64,000 nucleotides of DNA from Diospyros lotus (taxonomy: Eukaryota > Streptophyta > Magnoliopsida > Ericales > Ebenaceae), in assembly GCF_014633365.1 (NCBI RefSeq), contig NC_068348.1:15766311-15830310 (forward strand), given 5' to 3'. Every line of letters starts with the position of its first letter. Position 1 is the first letter of the stretch. The notes under the pieces are model-generated. The model made no database searches. It was given only the letters and a program-made list of their open reading frames with translations, and was not told where the DNA came from. Positions 21,961 through 31,215 of this stretch are shown piece by piece. Made by a program: the position numbers and the translations under genes.

Positions 21961-24238
21961 GTGCTGCTCCTTACCATCACACATTCCTTTTCAGGACCCT
22001 ACTCAAGTATACATATCCCATCGGTAGTTCCTTGGGCTGAGTATAAGGCTTTACGACAACAACATGCCGAAGAGGTGCGAGCTCTTCGTGAAATGGCTAG
22101 AATTTTGCAAAGCTTAATTCCTCACGGGTCAATCCCAGCCACATTGAGAAAGTTTATTCCTGAAACAGCTCCATCCAATAAGGCTCATCAGGAGGTACCA
22201 TGGAATGACTCTTATCGGGAAGCGACCCTTGAAACTCATGCTCAACCTATCCCTTCTCGAAACAATCAACCAATATCTCCCTTAAGAAAGGCTCATAGCC
22301 AAACTTCTCCCCATCGAGGAAATCAAGGAGGAATTAATCATCGAAAAACAAAAAGACAAAGCCCTCAAAAGGGAAGATATTCTGAAACGGTGGTTAGCAC
22401 TCCCGTGGAAGGAGGTTAGAATTCCTCTAAACCTGTAACCAAGCAGAATGATGAGCTTAATGATAACCCTACGACATTTAGTGCTCGGGAAATAGCTGAC
22501 ATGAAGAAAATGATTGAGCAAGTGTTGCAGCAAAATAAATTATTACCAGTTTTAGAAGAGCAATCACGAGGGAGGTTGCCATTTGTGGCCGAAGTAATGG
22601 AAAAGCCCTTGCCAAGGAAGTTTAAGATGCCCCAAATAACTCCTTACTCTGGCAAGGATGATCCTTATGATCACATACAGAACTACGAGTCTTTAATGAT
22701 GCTCCATGGATGAGACGATGAGATAATGTGTAGGGCCTTCCCGTTAACCCTAGTTGAGCATGCTTGGGCTTGGTTTAATGGTTTGCCAAAAGTATCCATT
22801 TCCTCGTTTGGGCAGCTAAAGACAGAATTTATCAAATCATTCATTATTAACAGCCAAAGGAATAAAGACACGACATACCTCCTTAGCATTCGATAGGGAA
22901 GCAAGGAGACCCTACGCCATTATGTGAACAGATGTCGGAACGTTACGCTTGAGATCCACAACCTACAGATTGAGATGGCAGTGTCTGCCATGTTCCAAGG
23001 GGTGTGACTAACTTCCTTTCAAGAATCCCTATCTCTAGACCCACCAAAATCCTTAGCAGATTTGTTTGTCAGGGCCAATAAATATATACACCATACAGAA
23101 GTAATGAGGACTATGGCAATGGATGAAGACAGGGAGAGGAAAAGAAATGAGCGAGATATTGAAGAAGATCTTAATTGGCAACAAGAGAGGACTCGAAGAT
23201 TGAATGATGTCAGGCCCTAGTTCAATCACTATACCCGGCTCACCCAACCTCAATCTACCATATTGGCAGCCATAGAAGGATCAAGCCTAATCAGACTTCC
23301 AAAAAAGGTGGATCGACCTATAGGAAAGAATCAGGATGAGTATTGTCGATACCATAGGACTCGTGGCCATTCCACTGATCAATGTAAGGAGTTGAAAAAT
23401 CAAATTGAGATACTTATCCGGGAAAGGCACTTACAAATATATGTACGAGAAGAAGAGGAAAACAATAGGGAGCCACAAAGAAGGGAAGAGAGGTCTGAAA
23501 CACAGGAAATACATAATCCAAGACAGCAAGAGAGAGGAAGTGACTATAGCCAAAATCTCCCTCTAGATAATGAACCAACACATCAGGTTATACATGTCAT
23601 TTCAGGCGACGAAACCTTGGCTGGTGATAGCTTCTCTTCCCGAAAAGCCTATGCCCGTTTGGCTTACCAGGTTAATTCGGTAATGGAGGTTACAGAAAAT
23701 GAAAAGCCTATTATGTTCACACCTGCCGACATAGGAGATATAATCATTCCACATGATGACCCGATGGTAATCTCAGCTGTCATTGCAAAGTACCCAATTG
23801 AGAGAATTTTAGTAGACAGCGGTAGCTTAGTTAACCTCATTTATTGGAATTGCTTCGAGCAAATGCACATTTCACAAGATCGATTGAAAAATATCTCTTC
23901 CCTTTATATAGTTTCACCGGGGAGCCTGTCTCAGTGGCTGGTTCAATTCAGTTGCCAGTCACGTTGGGCTCTGATCCTCAGAGAATAACATGCCAGGCCT
24001 ACTTTATAGTGGTTAAAGCCTCATCAACTACATACAATCTAATTTTGGTCATCCCTTGCTCAACGACATAAGAGCCGTAGTCTCTTCCTGCTATCTGTTG
24101 ATGAAATTTCCTACACCCCAAGGAGTGGGACAAGTCCGAGGGGATCAACGGAAGGCCCGCACGTGCTATGTTGCATCTACAAAAGGGAAACAGAGTGAAG
24201 AGACTTTATCAATTGCCAAGCAAACTATGCAAGACTAG
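21961..24238 (+). pseudogene. gag-protease polyprotein of Tat-like element, broken
   Basis: Frame 21961-23988 encodes gag: WAEYKALRQQH, PRKFKMPQITPYSGKDDPYD, WFNGLPKVSISSFGQLK (retrotransposon gag domain), then a zinc-knuckle-like CRYHRTRGHSTDQC. The aspartic protease follows with GDIIIPHDDPMVISAVIA and ILVDSGSLVNLIYW (active site DSG). It has five in-frame stops (first at 22417-22419 and 22711-22713). Two frameshifts, near 23900 and 24060, divide the protease end, whose last part is LNDIRAVVSSCYLLMKFPTP...RGDQRKARTCY. In autonomous Tat elements reverse transcriptase would follow; here the frame ends at 24238. The start codon is uncertain. Confidence 0.85.
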
Positions 24239-24299
24239 GTTGTATTATTTCTTTCGTTAGAATTATTTGTATTATAATAATGTGAGTTCAAAATAGGAT

Positions 24300-24330
24300 T
24301 GTGGACGTAGGCACATTTGGCTGAACCACA
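24300..24330 (+). other. Hairpin GGACGTAGGC / GCTGAACC, copy 1
   Basis: TGTGG at 24300 pairs with CCACA at 24326. Two further copies follow at 24827-24855 (TGCGG with CCGCA, a compensated change) and 24882-24910 (TGCGG with CCACA, one mismatch). The spacer core is GGACGTAGGC...GCCGAACC. Confidence 0.6.
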
Positions 24331-24427
24331 TCAAAATGTTTGTACTCACTCCTACAAATAAATTATCGTTATCGCGTCCACTATTATCTACCAGATTTCA
24401 TCAAGGGTTCTTTCTATAACAAAAGGC

Positions 24428-24815
24428 CTGTTGCCCCGCACACAGCCCGGCAGCGAGGTGAAAGTTAAAAGCTCGTTGCCTTGCTCATAACCCGGCAACG
24501 AGGGAGATAACAAGCCCATTGTCCCACGCGTAGTCTGACAATAGGGGAAAAATAAGACATTGTCCCGCACATGGCCTGACAATGGGGTGAAAATAAAATT
24601 ACTGTCCTGCAAAAAGTCTGATAGAAATGAGCCATAATATTTGTTGCCCTGTGAGCGACCTACACTGCTTCGCCTGGTGACCTAAGGCCCATTACCTTAC
24701 TACTAGCCCGACAACGAGGTAAACATAAAAAGACTTGTTGTCTCATTAACAATCCAACCACCAGGTGAAAACAACAAGTCTGTTGCCCTGCTCATACCCG
24801 GGCAACAAGAAAATA
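24428..24815 (+). repeat. Hairpin minisatellite after gag-protease, about 45-bp units
   Basis: About nine degenerate units each hold an inverted pair around a loop of 14-17 bases. Clear pairs are CGTTGCC/GGCAACG (unit at 24474), ATTGTC/GACAAT (about 24518), CATTGTC/GACAATG (24558) and TGTTGCCC/GGGCAACA (24781). The arms change together, so pairing is kept while sequence varies. Units near 24640 and 24735 have lost pairing. Related arrays lie at 45040-45740 and, reversed, at 48783-49290. Confidence 0.8.
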
Positions 24816-24930
24816 CCAAAACTAATTGCGGACGTAAGCATTATGCCGAACCGCAAAAATAAAATATTTATGCTATTTAATTGCGGACGTAGGCATCATG
24901 TCGAACCACAAAAATAAAATATTGCAAACT

Positions 24931-25893
24931 TAGACACTGCGCTCACAATACCAGTGAGCATGTACACCTGAAGTTAGAGAGCGGCGCCATTGTAACAAAA
25001 AAGCTCATTGCCTCGCTCACAACTTGATGATAAGGAGGCAAGAACATCGCATTGCCTCGCAAGCAGCCTGACAACGAGAAGACATGAAACCATTATCCTG
25101 CGATACATCGAGGGAGCATAATTTCAACGGCCTCGCATGTGACTTACACTACTTCGCCTGGCATCCGAATGGTGCAATAGCTACTACCCTGCAAGAAGAT
25201 ATGTCATATTCATCATTTTGCAAGTAATCCAAAAAACCAAAAAATGGAGTGACAATCATCACAAACACCCTTGAATTCGGAGAAAATTCCTCAATACGCC
25301 AATTCATCTCTCGGCAACATGTAGATACATATACGAGCCAGTAATGATATGGTCACTCTTGACTTGATTTGAAGATCTTTCCGAACCCCATCACCTTGAG
25401 AGCTGGGAGCGTGTGAAGAAATCGTGTTTATACCCCTAGAAGATGAAGAACTGAATACATGGACCACAACTGCAAGGGCAGGAGGTTCAGCACATCATTC
25501 GAAGACTTTGCCACATCTACTTGAAGCCATCGCGCTTATGAGGAGTTGAAATATGAAAATGTCAAAGCCACAAATAACACAGAAGAATTGTTGAAACAAT
25601 GGCTAAATGAGAAGCTCAAGCCTTCTTTTCTAAGAGCACACAGGGAGCAGAATGCCAAAAATAGCTATGAAAGACGTAAAGGAGGAGATTGTTACAAAGG
25701 AGGAAAAATAACCTCTTAAAAATATGGCAGTGTTGCAGGCGGAATACCCTTCCTCTCGAGAGACTTGAAGATGGAAAAGATAGATACGGAAAAATCTTCT
25801 TCTCAAAATGAGAGTGGTCTTCTGAAAATAGATTTGCAACATAAGCAAAAACTCTTCCTCCCGGGACTCCCGATAGAAAGACTATGGAGCAAT
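24931..25893 (+). other. Non-coding 3' region of the non-autonomous element
   Basis: No gene seen, and no reverse transcriptase or integrase motif in any frame. Further degenerate units of the GTTGCC type appear at about 25000-25150. The rest looks unique, with scattered short frames. A clear polypurine tract is not visible; GGAGCAATT precedes the 3' LTR. Confidence 0.6.
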
Positions 25894-26892
25894 TGTTATG
25901 TATAAAAATACAAAAAAATAAAGGAGGATGGAAGCACCACGTGGCAGCCCGAGGGAGCGCCACGTGGCGAGTCCCCCCCTCCTGGGTGACCAAAGGAGGC
26001 CACCCAAGGGGACGCTACCCCCGAGTGAGGGTCACTCGAGGGTAGCAAAAGGCCGCACCCCTGCCCACTCGGGGGCAGCCCCCCCCTGAAGTGAGGGTCA
26101 CTCAGGGGGAGGCCGCGCCTTAACGGACAACTCACCTGCCCGCGCGCAGCTAATTTGCACCCGGCCCCGTGCACCCGCGCGCATGGCCCCTCGTGCTCTC
26201 TTTCCCCGCACTCACACATACCCCCGAGTGAGGGTCACCGGGGGCACCACACTCACCCCTGCATGCCTTATATTCTTGCCCCAGTGCCTCCAAGAGAATC
26301 GGACTAAAACTACTCCCGCGAGACTCGGTCAATGCCTCTCTAAGATTCTTGCCGTGAAACTCGGGACACGCGACACATGGATGCCCGTCTTGTTGCTATA
26401 AATAGGAGGTCTTTTTTCCTTATGTTGGTATGCAACCTCTCACTCTCGTACTTAATTTTTGTCTTCAAGCATTTCACTTCTACGAGGGACTAACTTAAGC
26501 ATAGGAGGGTCCACGCGGGGATTCTTACCTGCGCCCCTAATCGATTTTCTTTCCAATAGGTCATCCATCGCTCTCAAACTAGCCAAAGGACTCACCCATC
26601 GCTATCGTGACCCCCCGAGAGTCTCATCCATCGCTATCGCTCCACCCCGGGAGGCTCATCCATCGCTGTCACTCCATCCCGGGAAACTCACCCATCTCTC
26701 CCAATAATTACTCATCGTTTGGACAATTCACACGTCACCCATGGCCCGAAGGAGTCATCCATCCCCCGAGTGAGTCATACATCGCTCAAATACACCACAC
26801 AAGAGTCATCCATCACTCGGATCAGCCACACGTGGGTCATCCATCGGCAGTTTTCCCTTTTACAAATTTATTGTTGTAACAGTGTAACAACA
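25894..26892 (+). mobile_element. 3' LTR, 999 bp
   Basis: Same ends as the 5' LTR (TGTTATGTAT ... GTGTAACAACA), followed by the target duplication ATAGA. It contains an extra CACGTGGC-containing piece near 25938-25965 and fewer CCATCGCT repeats. TATAAATA is at 26397-26404. Confidence 0.85.
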
Positions 26893-27439
26893 ATAGAAAT
26901 AACCTAAAACACAGGAGATATCTGAGTTGGATTTAGGGTATTGTAAAATGAAAGCATTCGCTTGATACAAAAATAAATAACTATAAATTGAGAAGCAATT
27001 CATTAGGAATTTCGAAAAGATTATTTATTAATTACAAGTTGATTATTAAGAAGGACTCTTGCCCAAAGCATACAAAAAAAAAAAAAAAGGCTTAATACAT
27101 CTTAAAGTCCCTCAACTATTACAAAATATGACATTGAGTCCCTCACCTAAAAAACCTCAAGATTCAGTCTTTAAACAATTAAAAATATATCTTTTTAGTC
27201 CTTACCTTCAATGCGAGTAAACGGCTCCGTTATGTTTGTTCCAAACCTATATATACACATATACATACACATATACAACCAGTTCTGTATATATATACAT
27301 ATATATACATATACACAAACACACAAAGGGCCACAGCGGTGACTACCATGGTCGCGTCGCCTACACTGGACTCTCTCTCTCTCTCTGTGTAATGTCCTTT
27401 TCTTCATCGCCTGATTTGTTGTATCTTTAAGCCTCTGTG

Positions 27440-27801
27440 GGGACTTTCACTTGTCTTTTCGTATTTTCTTCTTCTTTAAATTCAGATTCAGAGAGAGAGA
27501 GTAAGCCACAAGACAACGCCACACCTCTTCAAATCCACACACTCAAACTCATATATTTTCTCGACTTTCCACCATTAAAGCCACCCACCCCGTCTTTCTT
27601 CCTTTAATCTCCAGCCTCAACGCCAACGGTTACTTTTCTCCCCGCATCAACGGCTACTCCCCATGCTCCCTGTAGAGAGAAACTGACCACTTGCAGATTC
27701 TCGATCTAGAGAGAGAGAACACGATCAATATCGAGATGGATTTCAGCTCCTTCTTGACGTCACTGAGGATTATAAACAGCAGTATGATTAAATGCCAAAC
27801 A
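27440..27801 (+). pseudogene. Possible captured 5' UTR and first codons of an OSCA/CSC1-like gene
   Basis: A CT/GA-rich, leader-like stretch runs to an ATG at 27736 that starts MDFSSFLTSL. From memory, this decapeptide resembles the N-terminus of CSC1/OSCA-like osmosensitive channel proteins of the ERD4-related family. The similarity stops after Leu10; the frame then reads RIINSSMIKCQT and ends at a TGA (27802-27804). The match is short, so the source gene is a hypothesis. A non-transposase gene start between two TIRs is the Pack-MULE pattern. Confidence 0.35.
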
Positions 27802-28069
27802 TGAATGCAAATGAATTTTTAGCTGTCAAAATTTAGACTTAAGCATTCAACGTGCAATTTGTATTCTGTGCTTTCATAATTGAAAGGAATAAGGCATGCG
27901 AGCAAGAGATTTCTATTATCTATCTACCAGCAATAATGTGAATTCGAGACAAACTCCACTTCCATGGCGCTAAAACCAAAACCAGAGTCCCATTCAATAG
28001 CAATCACTAGCTGGTCAGGTGAAGCCACAGCTGCAACAATGCAGTAGCCCAAACCAACCCCCATTGTTC

Positions 28070-28084
28070 CCCATGTACCTGTGC

Positions 28085-28122
<38 letters not shown>

Positions 28123-28212
28123 TGGGGGATGGGTCTATAAAGTATATAGAGAGAGAGAGGGGAAGGGCGCAACCATGGGAGGGGAATGGGTCTGTGCATT
28201 GGGCAGTGTATG

Positions 28213-28243
<31 letters not shown>

Positions 28244-28289
28244 TGATTGGTTGCGGCCATGGGAAGGGGGTGGGTCTGTGCAATGTGCA

Positions 28290-28324
<35 letters not shown>

Positions 28325-28445
28325 AAAAGAGGGGGAAGATGGGTCTGTGCAGAGTATATATATAGAGAGAGAGAAAGAGGGGGGGCTTTGGCCATGGCAG
28401 GAGGGGGTGATGACCGCGGCCATGGGAGGGGGTGGATCTGAGCAG
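28070..28445. repeat. Compound (TA)n(GA)n microsatellite block
   Basis: About five repeats of a composite unit: TGGGTCTGTGCA, a TA run, a GA run, then a G-rich piece with GCCATGGGA. Unit anchors GGGTCTGTGCA are at about 28190, 28272 and 28340. Overlapping reading frames on both strands here are artefacts of the repeat. Confidence 0.85.
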
Positions 28446-28720
28446 GCCGCATAAACCAAGTTGAAGTGCACATGAAATGCCAAGTAAATGCAAGAATATA
28501 ATAATAATAATTAAAATAATATAAAATCATTTTGAATCACTTGTTATGTCACGCACCTAAAATGGTGCGTGATGTCACACACAAACGGATGTAAACGGCA
28601 AGGACTAAAAATATATTTTTTTAATTATTTAAAAATTAAATCTTAAAATTGTTTAGGTGAGAAACTCAAAATCATATTTTATAATAGGTAAAGAACTTTA
28701 AGATATATTAAAAAAAAATA

Positions 28721-28835
28721 AAGCAAAGCAAAATCCTGTGATGCGACACTAAAGTACTAATTTTAAAATAAATAAATAAAAAGACAAAGGGTACGTCTTG
28801 ATTCTCGATGACAAGTAAGATATGGTAGTTGTTAC

Positions 28836-28871
<36 letters not shown>

Positions 28872-28948
28872 GTATATATCTCCCACCCCCCCTCCCCCCA
28901 AATCCACTCCCATCAATTTCTACAAACACCCTCCAAATTAATTAAGCC
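28721..28948 (+). promoter_or_regulatory. Upstream region of the PMEI gene
   Basis: Between the TIR element and the ATG lie a (CT)n tract (about 28837-28856), a (CA)n tract and TATATAT at 28873-28879, 70 bp before the start codon. That leaves a leader of about 40 nt. A promoter role is inferred from position. Confidence 0.45.
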
Positions 28949-29602
28949 ATGCCAAGACTTGCCCTTTACTTGCTGCTGCCACTCCTCCTCCTCCTATCCT
29001 TTCACAGCACGGCGGAATCTGCCGCCTTTCCCCCAGATCCAGCCGCCGTCGCCGCTGCCGCGAACTTCATCAGAGTCTCATGCAGAGCCACCCGCTACCC
29101 GGCCCTGTGCATCCACAGCCTCTCAACCTACGCCCCTAAGATCCGGCAGAGCCACAAACAACTCGCCCAAACCGCCCTCGCCGTCAGCCTCGCCAAGGCC
29201 AGGTCCGCGGTGGCGTCCGTCTCCAAAATGACCAAGCTCTCTGGGATGAAACCCATAGAGCGCCAAGCCGTGAAGGACTGCGTAGACACCATGGCGGACT
29301 CGGTGGACCAGCTCGGCAGCTCGCTGCGAGAGCTCGGCCGTACAGGGCCCGGCGGCAAGGAGTTTACCTGGCACATGAGCAACGTCCAGACGTGGGTCAG
29401 CGCCGCCCTCACCGACGAGAACACCTGCGTCGACGGCTTCTCCGGGCCGGGCATGGACGGGAAGGTGAAAGCTGCCATAAAAAAAAGGGTCGTTGGCGTC
29501 GCCCAGGTCACTAGCAATGCGCTTGCTCTGGTGAACCGCTTCGCCGCCCGAGCCCGGCACGGGCCTCGACCTCGCCAAGCCGCGGCCGCCAGGTTGCCTT
29601 GA
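28949..29602 (+). CDS. Pectin methylesterase/invertase inhibitor (PMEI) domain protein
   Basis: A complete, uninterrupted 217-residue frame. Residues 1 to about 25 are a signal peptide (LALYLLLPLLLLLSF core), so the protein is secreted to the cell wall. The PMEI domain (PF04043) covers about 38-195 and has the four conserved cysteines: C45 and C54 (SCRATRYPALC), C111 (VKDC) and C160 (DENTC). In known family members these form the disulfides 1-2 and 3-4. The motif VQTWVSAALTDENTCVDGF and the final helix (NALALVNRF) are typical. The length fits the single-domain '21 kDa' subfamily. Family members block pectin methylesterase or invertase; sequence alone does not tell which. There is no intron. 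The coding region is GC-rich in AT-rich surroundings. The last 17-20 residues are Arg/Ala/Pro-rich and unusual. Confidence 0.93.
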   Translation: MPRLALYLLLPLLLLLSFHSTAESAAFPPDPAAVAAAANFIRVSCRATRYPALCIHSLSTYAPKIRQSHKQLAQTALAVSLAKARSAVASVSKMTKLSGMKPIERQAVKDCVDTMADSVDQLGSSLRELGRTGPGGKEFTWHMSNVQTWVSAALTDENTCVDGFSGPGMDGKVKAAIKKRVVGVAQVTSNALALVNRFAARARHGPRPRQAAAARLP

Positions 29603-30556
29603 GATGTGGACCCAAGCTGGTGTTATATATATATATATATATATATTATCCAGAGCTGGTTTTTGTGATTGTGTGGGTGGGGTGGGTACGTTTGGTAGGT
29701 TCTATGTATTGTACGATGCCTGATCTCACGCTTGAGTTAATGACTGTTGTTGTAAATGACAGCTTTCTTTTCTCTCTTTTTTTGGTAATTTGTTATTCTG
29801 GCCAGTCTATAAATATCAATCACTGTTGTCTATTAGGTACCATGTAAAACCATAGATATGATAACACTCGGATAAGATCAAAATAAATATATATATATAA
29901 ATAAATTTAATACGATTCACCATTAATGTCTTCACATTTAGAGTCAAAAGTGACCAATATATATATATAATGAGTTACAAAACAATAAACCATAATTTTA
30001 AAACCTCATCAAATTAATACATTCAAACTCATAATTGTACTAAATTTTTTCATATCCTCAACGTTAGATATGAAACTTTATCTATATAATAAGAATAATT
30101 AGGGGGAGAAAAATATTATAATTAGCTTCACTACTTTTAGATTACAACTTAACATTGTAAAGTATAGTATTTCTTAATATCATATGTTGGGTTCATCTTG
30201 CTTTGAGATCGATTTTGGAGCTAAAAATTGTTATGTAATAACAAGAATGTAATTTTTATGTGAAAACCATAACTGAATATGTATCTTTTTTGATATACGC
30301 CTAGGCTTATTTTAAAATAAGAAATAAAAAGATATAGGCTTAGGCTTATTTACATCTAAATTTGTTAAAATGTCTGTCATTTTTTTATATAAAAAAGAGA
30401 AATCTAAGAGTGTGATTGATTTGGTAAGATCCTTAGCTAGGGAGCTGCTATATCAACACACATGATGAAGTGTGTGGGTATGTCCAACTATACTTGTAAA
30501 TATCTCCTCGATATCATTATAAACTTTTCCTCTATTAAATCTATATATGGTTAGCA
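29603..30556. other. PMEI 3' flank and intergenic DNA
   Basis: A (TA)n tract (29623-29647) lies in the likely 3' UTR. AATAAA occurs at 29882 and is a weak candidate poly(A) signal because it is about 280 nt from the stop. The rest is AT-rich with no gene or repeat that I recognise. Confidence 0.5.
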
Positions 30557-30945
30557 TAATACCTCGAATTTTAAAAGGATTTGAAAAAAAATAAGAATTT
30601 CCACAAATGTGACTTAGAGGGGTATTTTAATAATTTTGGACCCTTCTCAAGGGTACCATGGTAATTGAGACCCCTTTTTGAGGATATTTTCATTTTCATA
30701 ATTTTTCCAAGGATAGAAAATTATTAGGAATCTTTTGGCCGCAAAGAGGGAAATTCAATAACATCAGGAGACATAAAAATCCCTCAAATTAATGTTAAAG
30801 CCATTTTAATCAAATGGAATTCACATTAAAGGCATTTTGATAATTTTTGAATGGGGCCTAAGTAGCGAAATTCAAAATTAAAAGAGTAAAAGTACAATTT
30901 TAGAGATACTGAAATGTAATCAGAAATTTACATAGGCCTTGGTTG
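30557..30945 (+). mobile_element. Degraded fragment of a chromovirus-type LTR
   Basis: It begins CATAATACCTCGAATTTT, a decayed version of the TGTAATACCC start. It contains pieces that resemble the 5' part of the LTRs at 4490 and 59353 (AAAAGTACAATTTTAGAGA near the end). No 3' end is visible. Similarity is by eye only. Confidence 0.4.
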
Positions 30946-30979
30946 GTAAGCTTTGACAACAATTTTACAAACTTAAAAA

Positions 30980-31215
30980 AGGGACTTAGGTTAACTTGTG
31001 GCAGATGATTCATCACACAAGGTTGTAGGTTCAACTCTGATTCCAGAAGATTGTCAATAATCAAAAGATCGAACTCATTTCCTTGGGTTTGATTTGAATT
31101 CAGAAAGAAGTTGTTATGTTATTCAACATGGGCTTGCAGGGATGGTGAATATATGGGTTCACTCCTTTCTTATGAGGCCCACACCCTTCTCTCAATTTGT
31201 CTACATCAGGCAAAT
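30980..31215 (+). mobile_element. tRNA-derived SINE candidate
   Basis: TAGGTTAACTTG at 30987 fits the RNA polymerase III A box at 10 of 12 positions. GGTTCAACTCT at 31028 fits the B box at 9 of 11. The 41-bp distance is close to that in tRNA genes. The 3' end and target duplication were not found. Confidence 0.45.

Larger units (their letters stand above)
20587..26892 (+). mobile_element. Complete non-autonomous Tat-like LTR retrotransposon with gag-protease only
   Basis: Two LTRs (20587-21672 and 25894-26892) are flanked by the perfect 5-bp target duplication ATAGA (20582-20586 and 26893-26897). The 4.2-kb interior has a primer site, a broken gag-protease ORF (21961-24238), a hairpin minisatellite and about 1 kb without coding capacity. 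There is no trace of reverse transcriptase, RNase H or integrase. It therefore resembles the gag-only class called TR-GAG and must depend on a partner's pol. The LTRs differ by roughly 6% over the stretch I compared by eye, so insertion is not recent. Confidence 0.85.
27083..28720. mobile_element. Long-TIR DNA element (MULE-like), about 1.6 kb, non-autonomous
   Basis: The left end (from about 27093) and the reverse complement of the right end (to about 28710) match over about 115 bp at roughly 75% identity. Shared landmarks are ATCTTAAAGT, AAAATATGA, CTCACCTAAA and TTTTTAGTCCTT. TIRs this long fit Mutator-like elements. Both ends abut A runs, so a 9-bp target duplication cannot be read with confidence and the class stays provisional. 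There is no transposase inside. The interior holds leader-like DNA with a short coding start (27736-27801) and a microsatellite block. It ends about 230 bp upstream of the PMEI start codon. Confidence 0.6.

Noticed and set aside
23844..24238. Separate small genes after the gag ORF
   Set aside because: They are the protease end in other frames after two frameshifts.
27924..28530. Three long minus-strand ORFs (131-189 residues)
   Set aside because: Their bulk is [10 protein letters not shown] from the TA/GA microsatellite; overlapping frames show the same artefact.
29123..29578. Long antisense ORFs over the PMEI gene
   Set aside because: Shadows of a GC-rich coding region; the plus strand has signal peptide, domain and cysteines.
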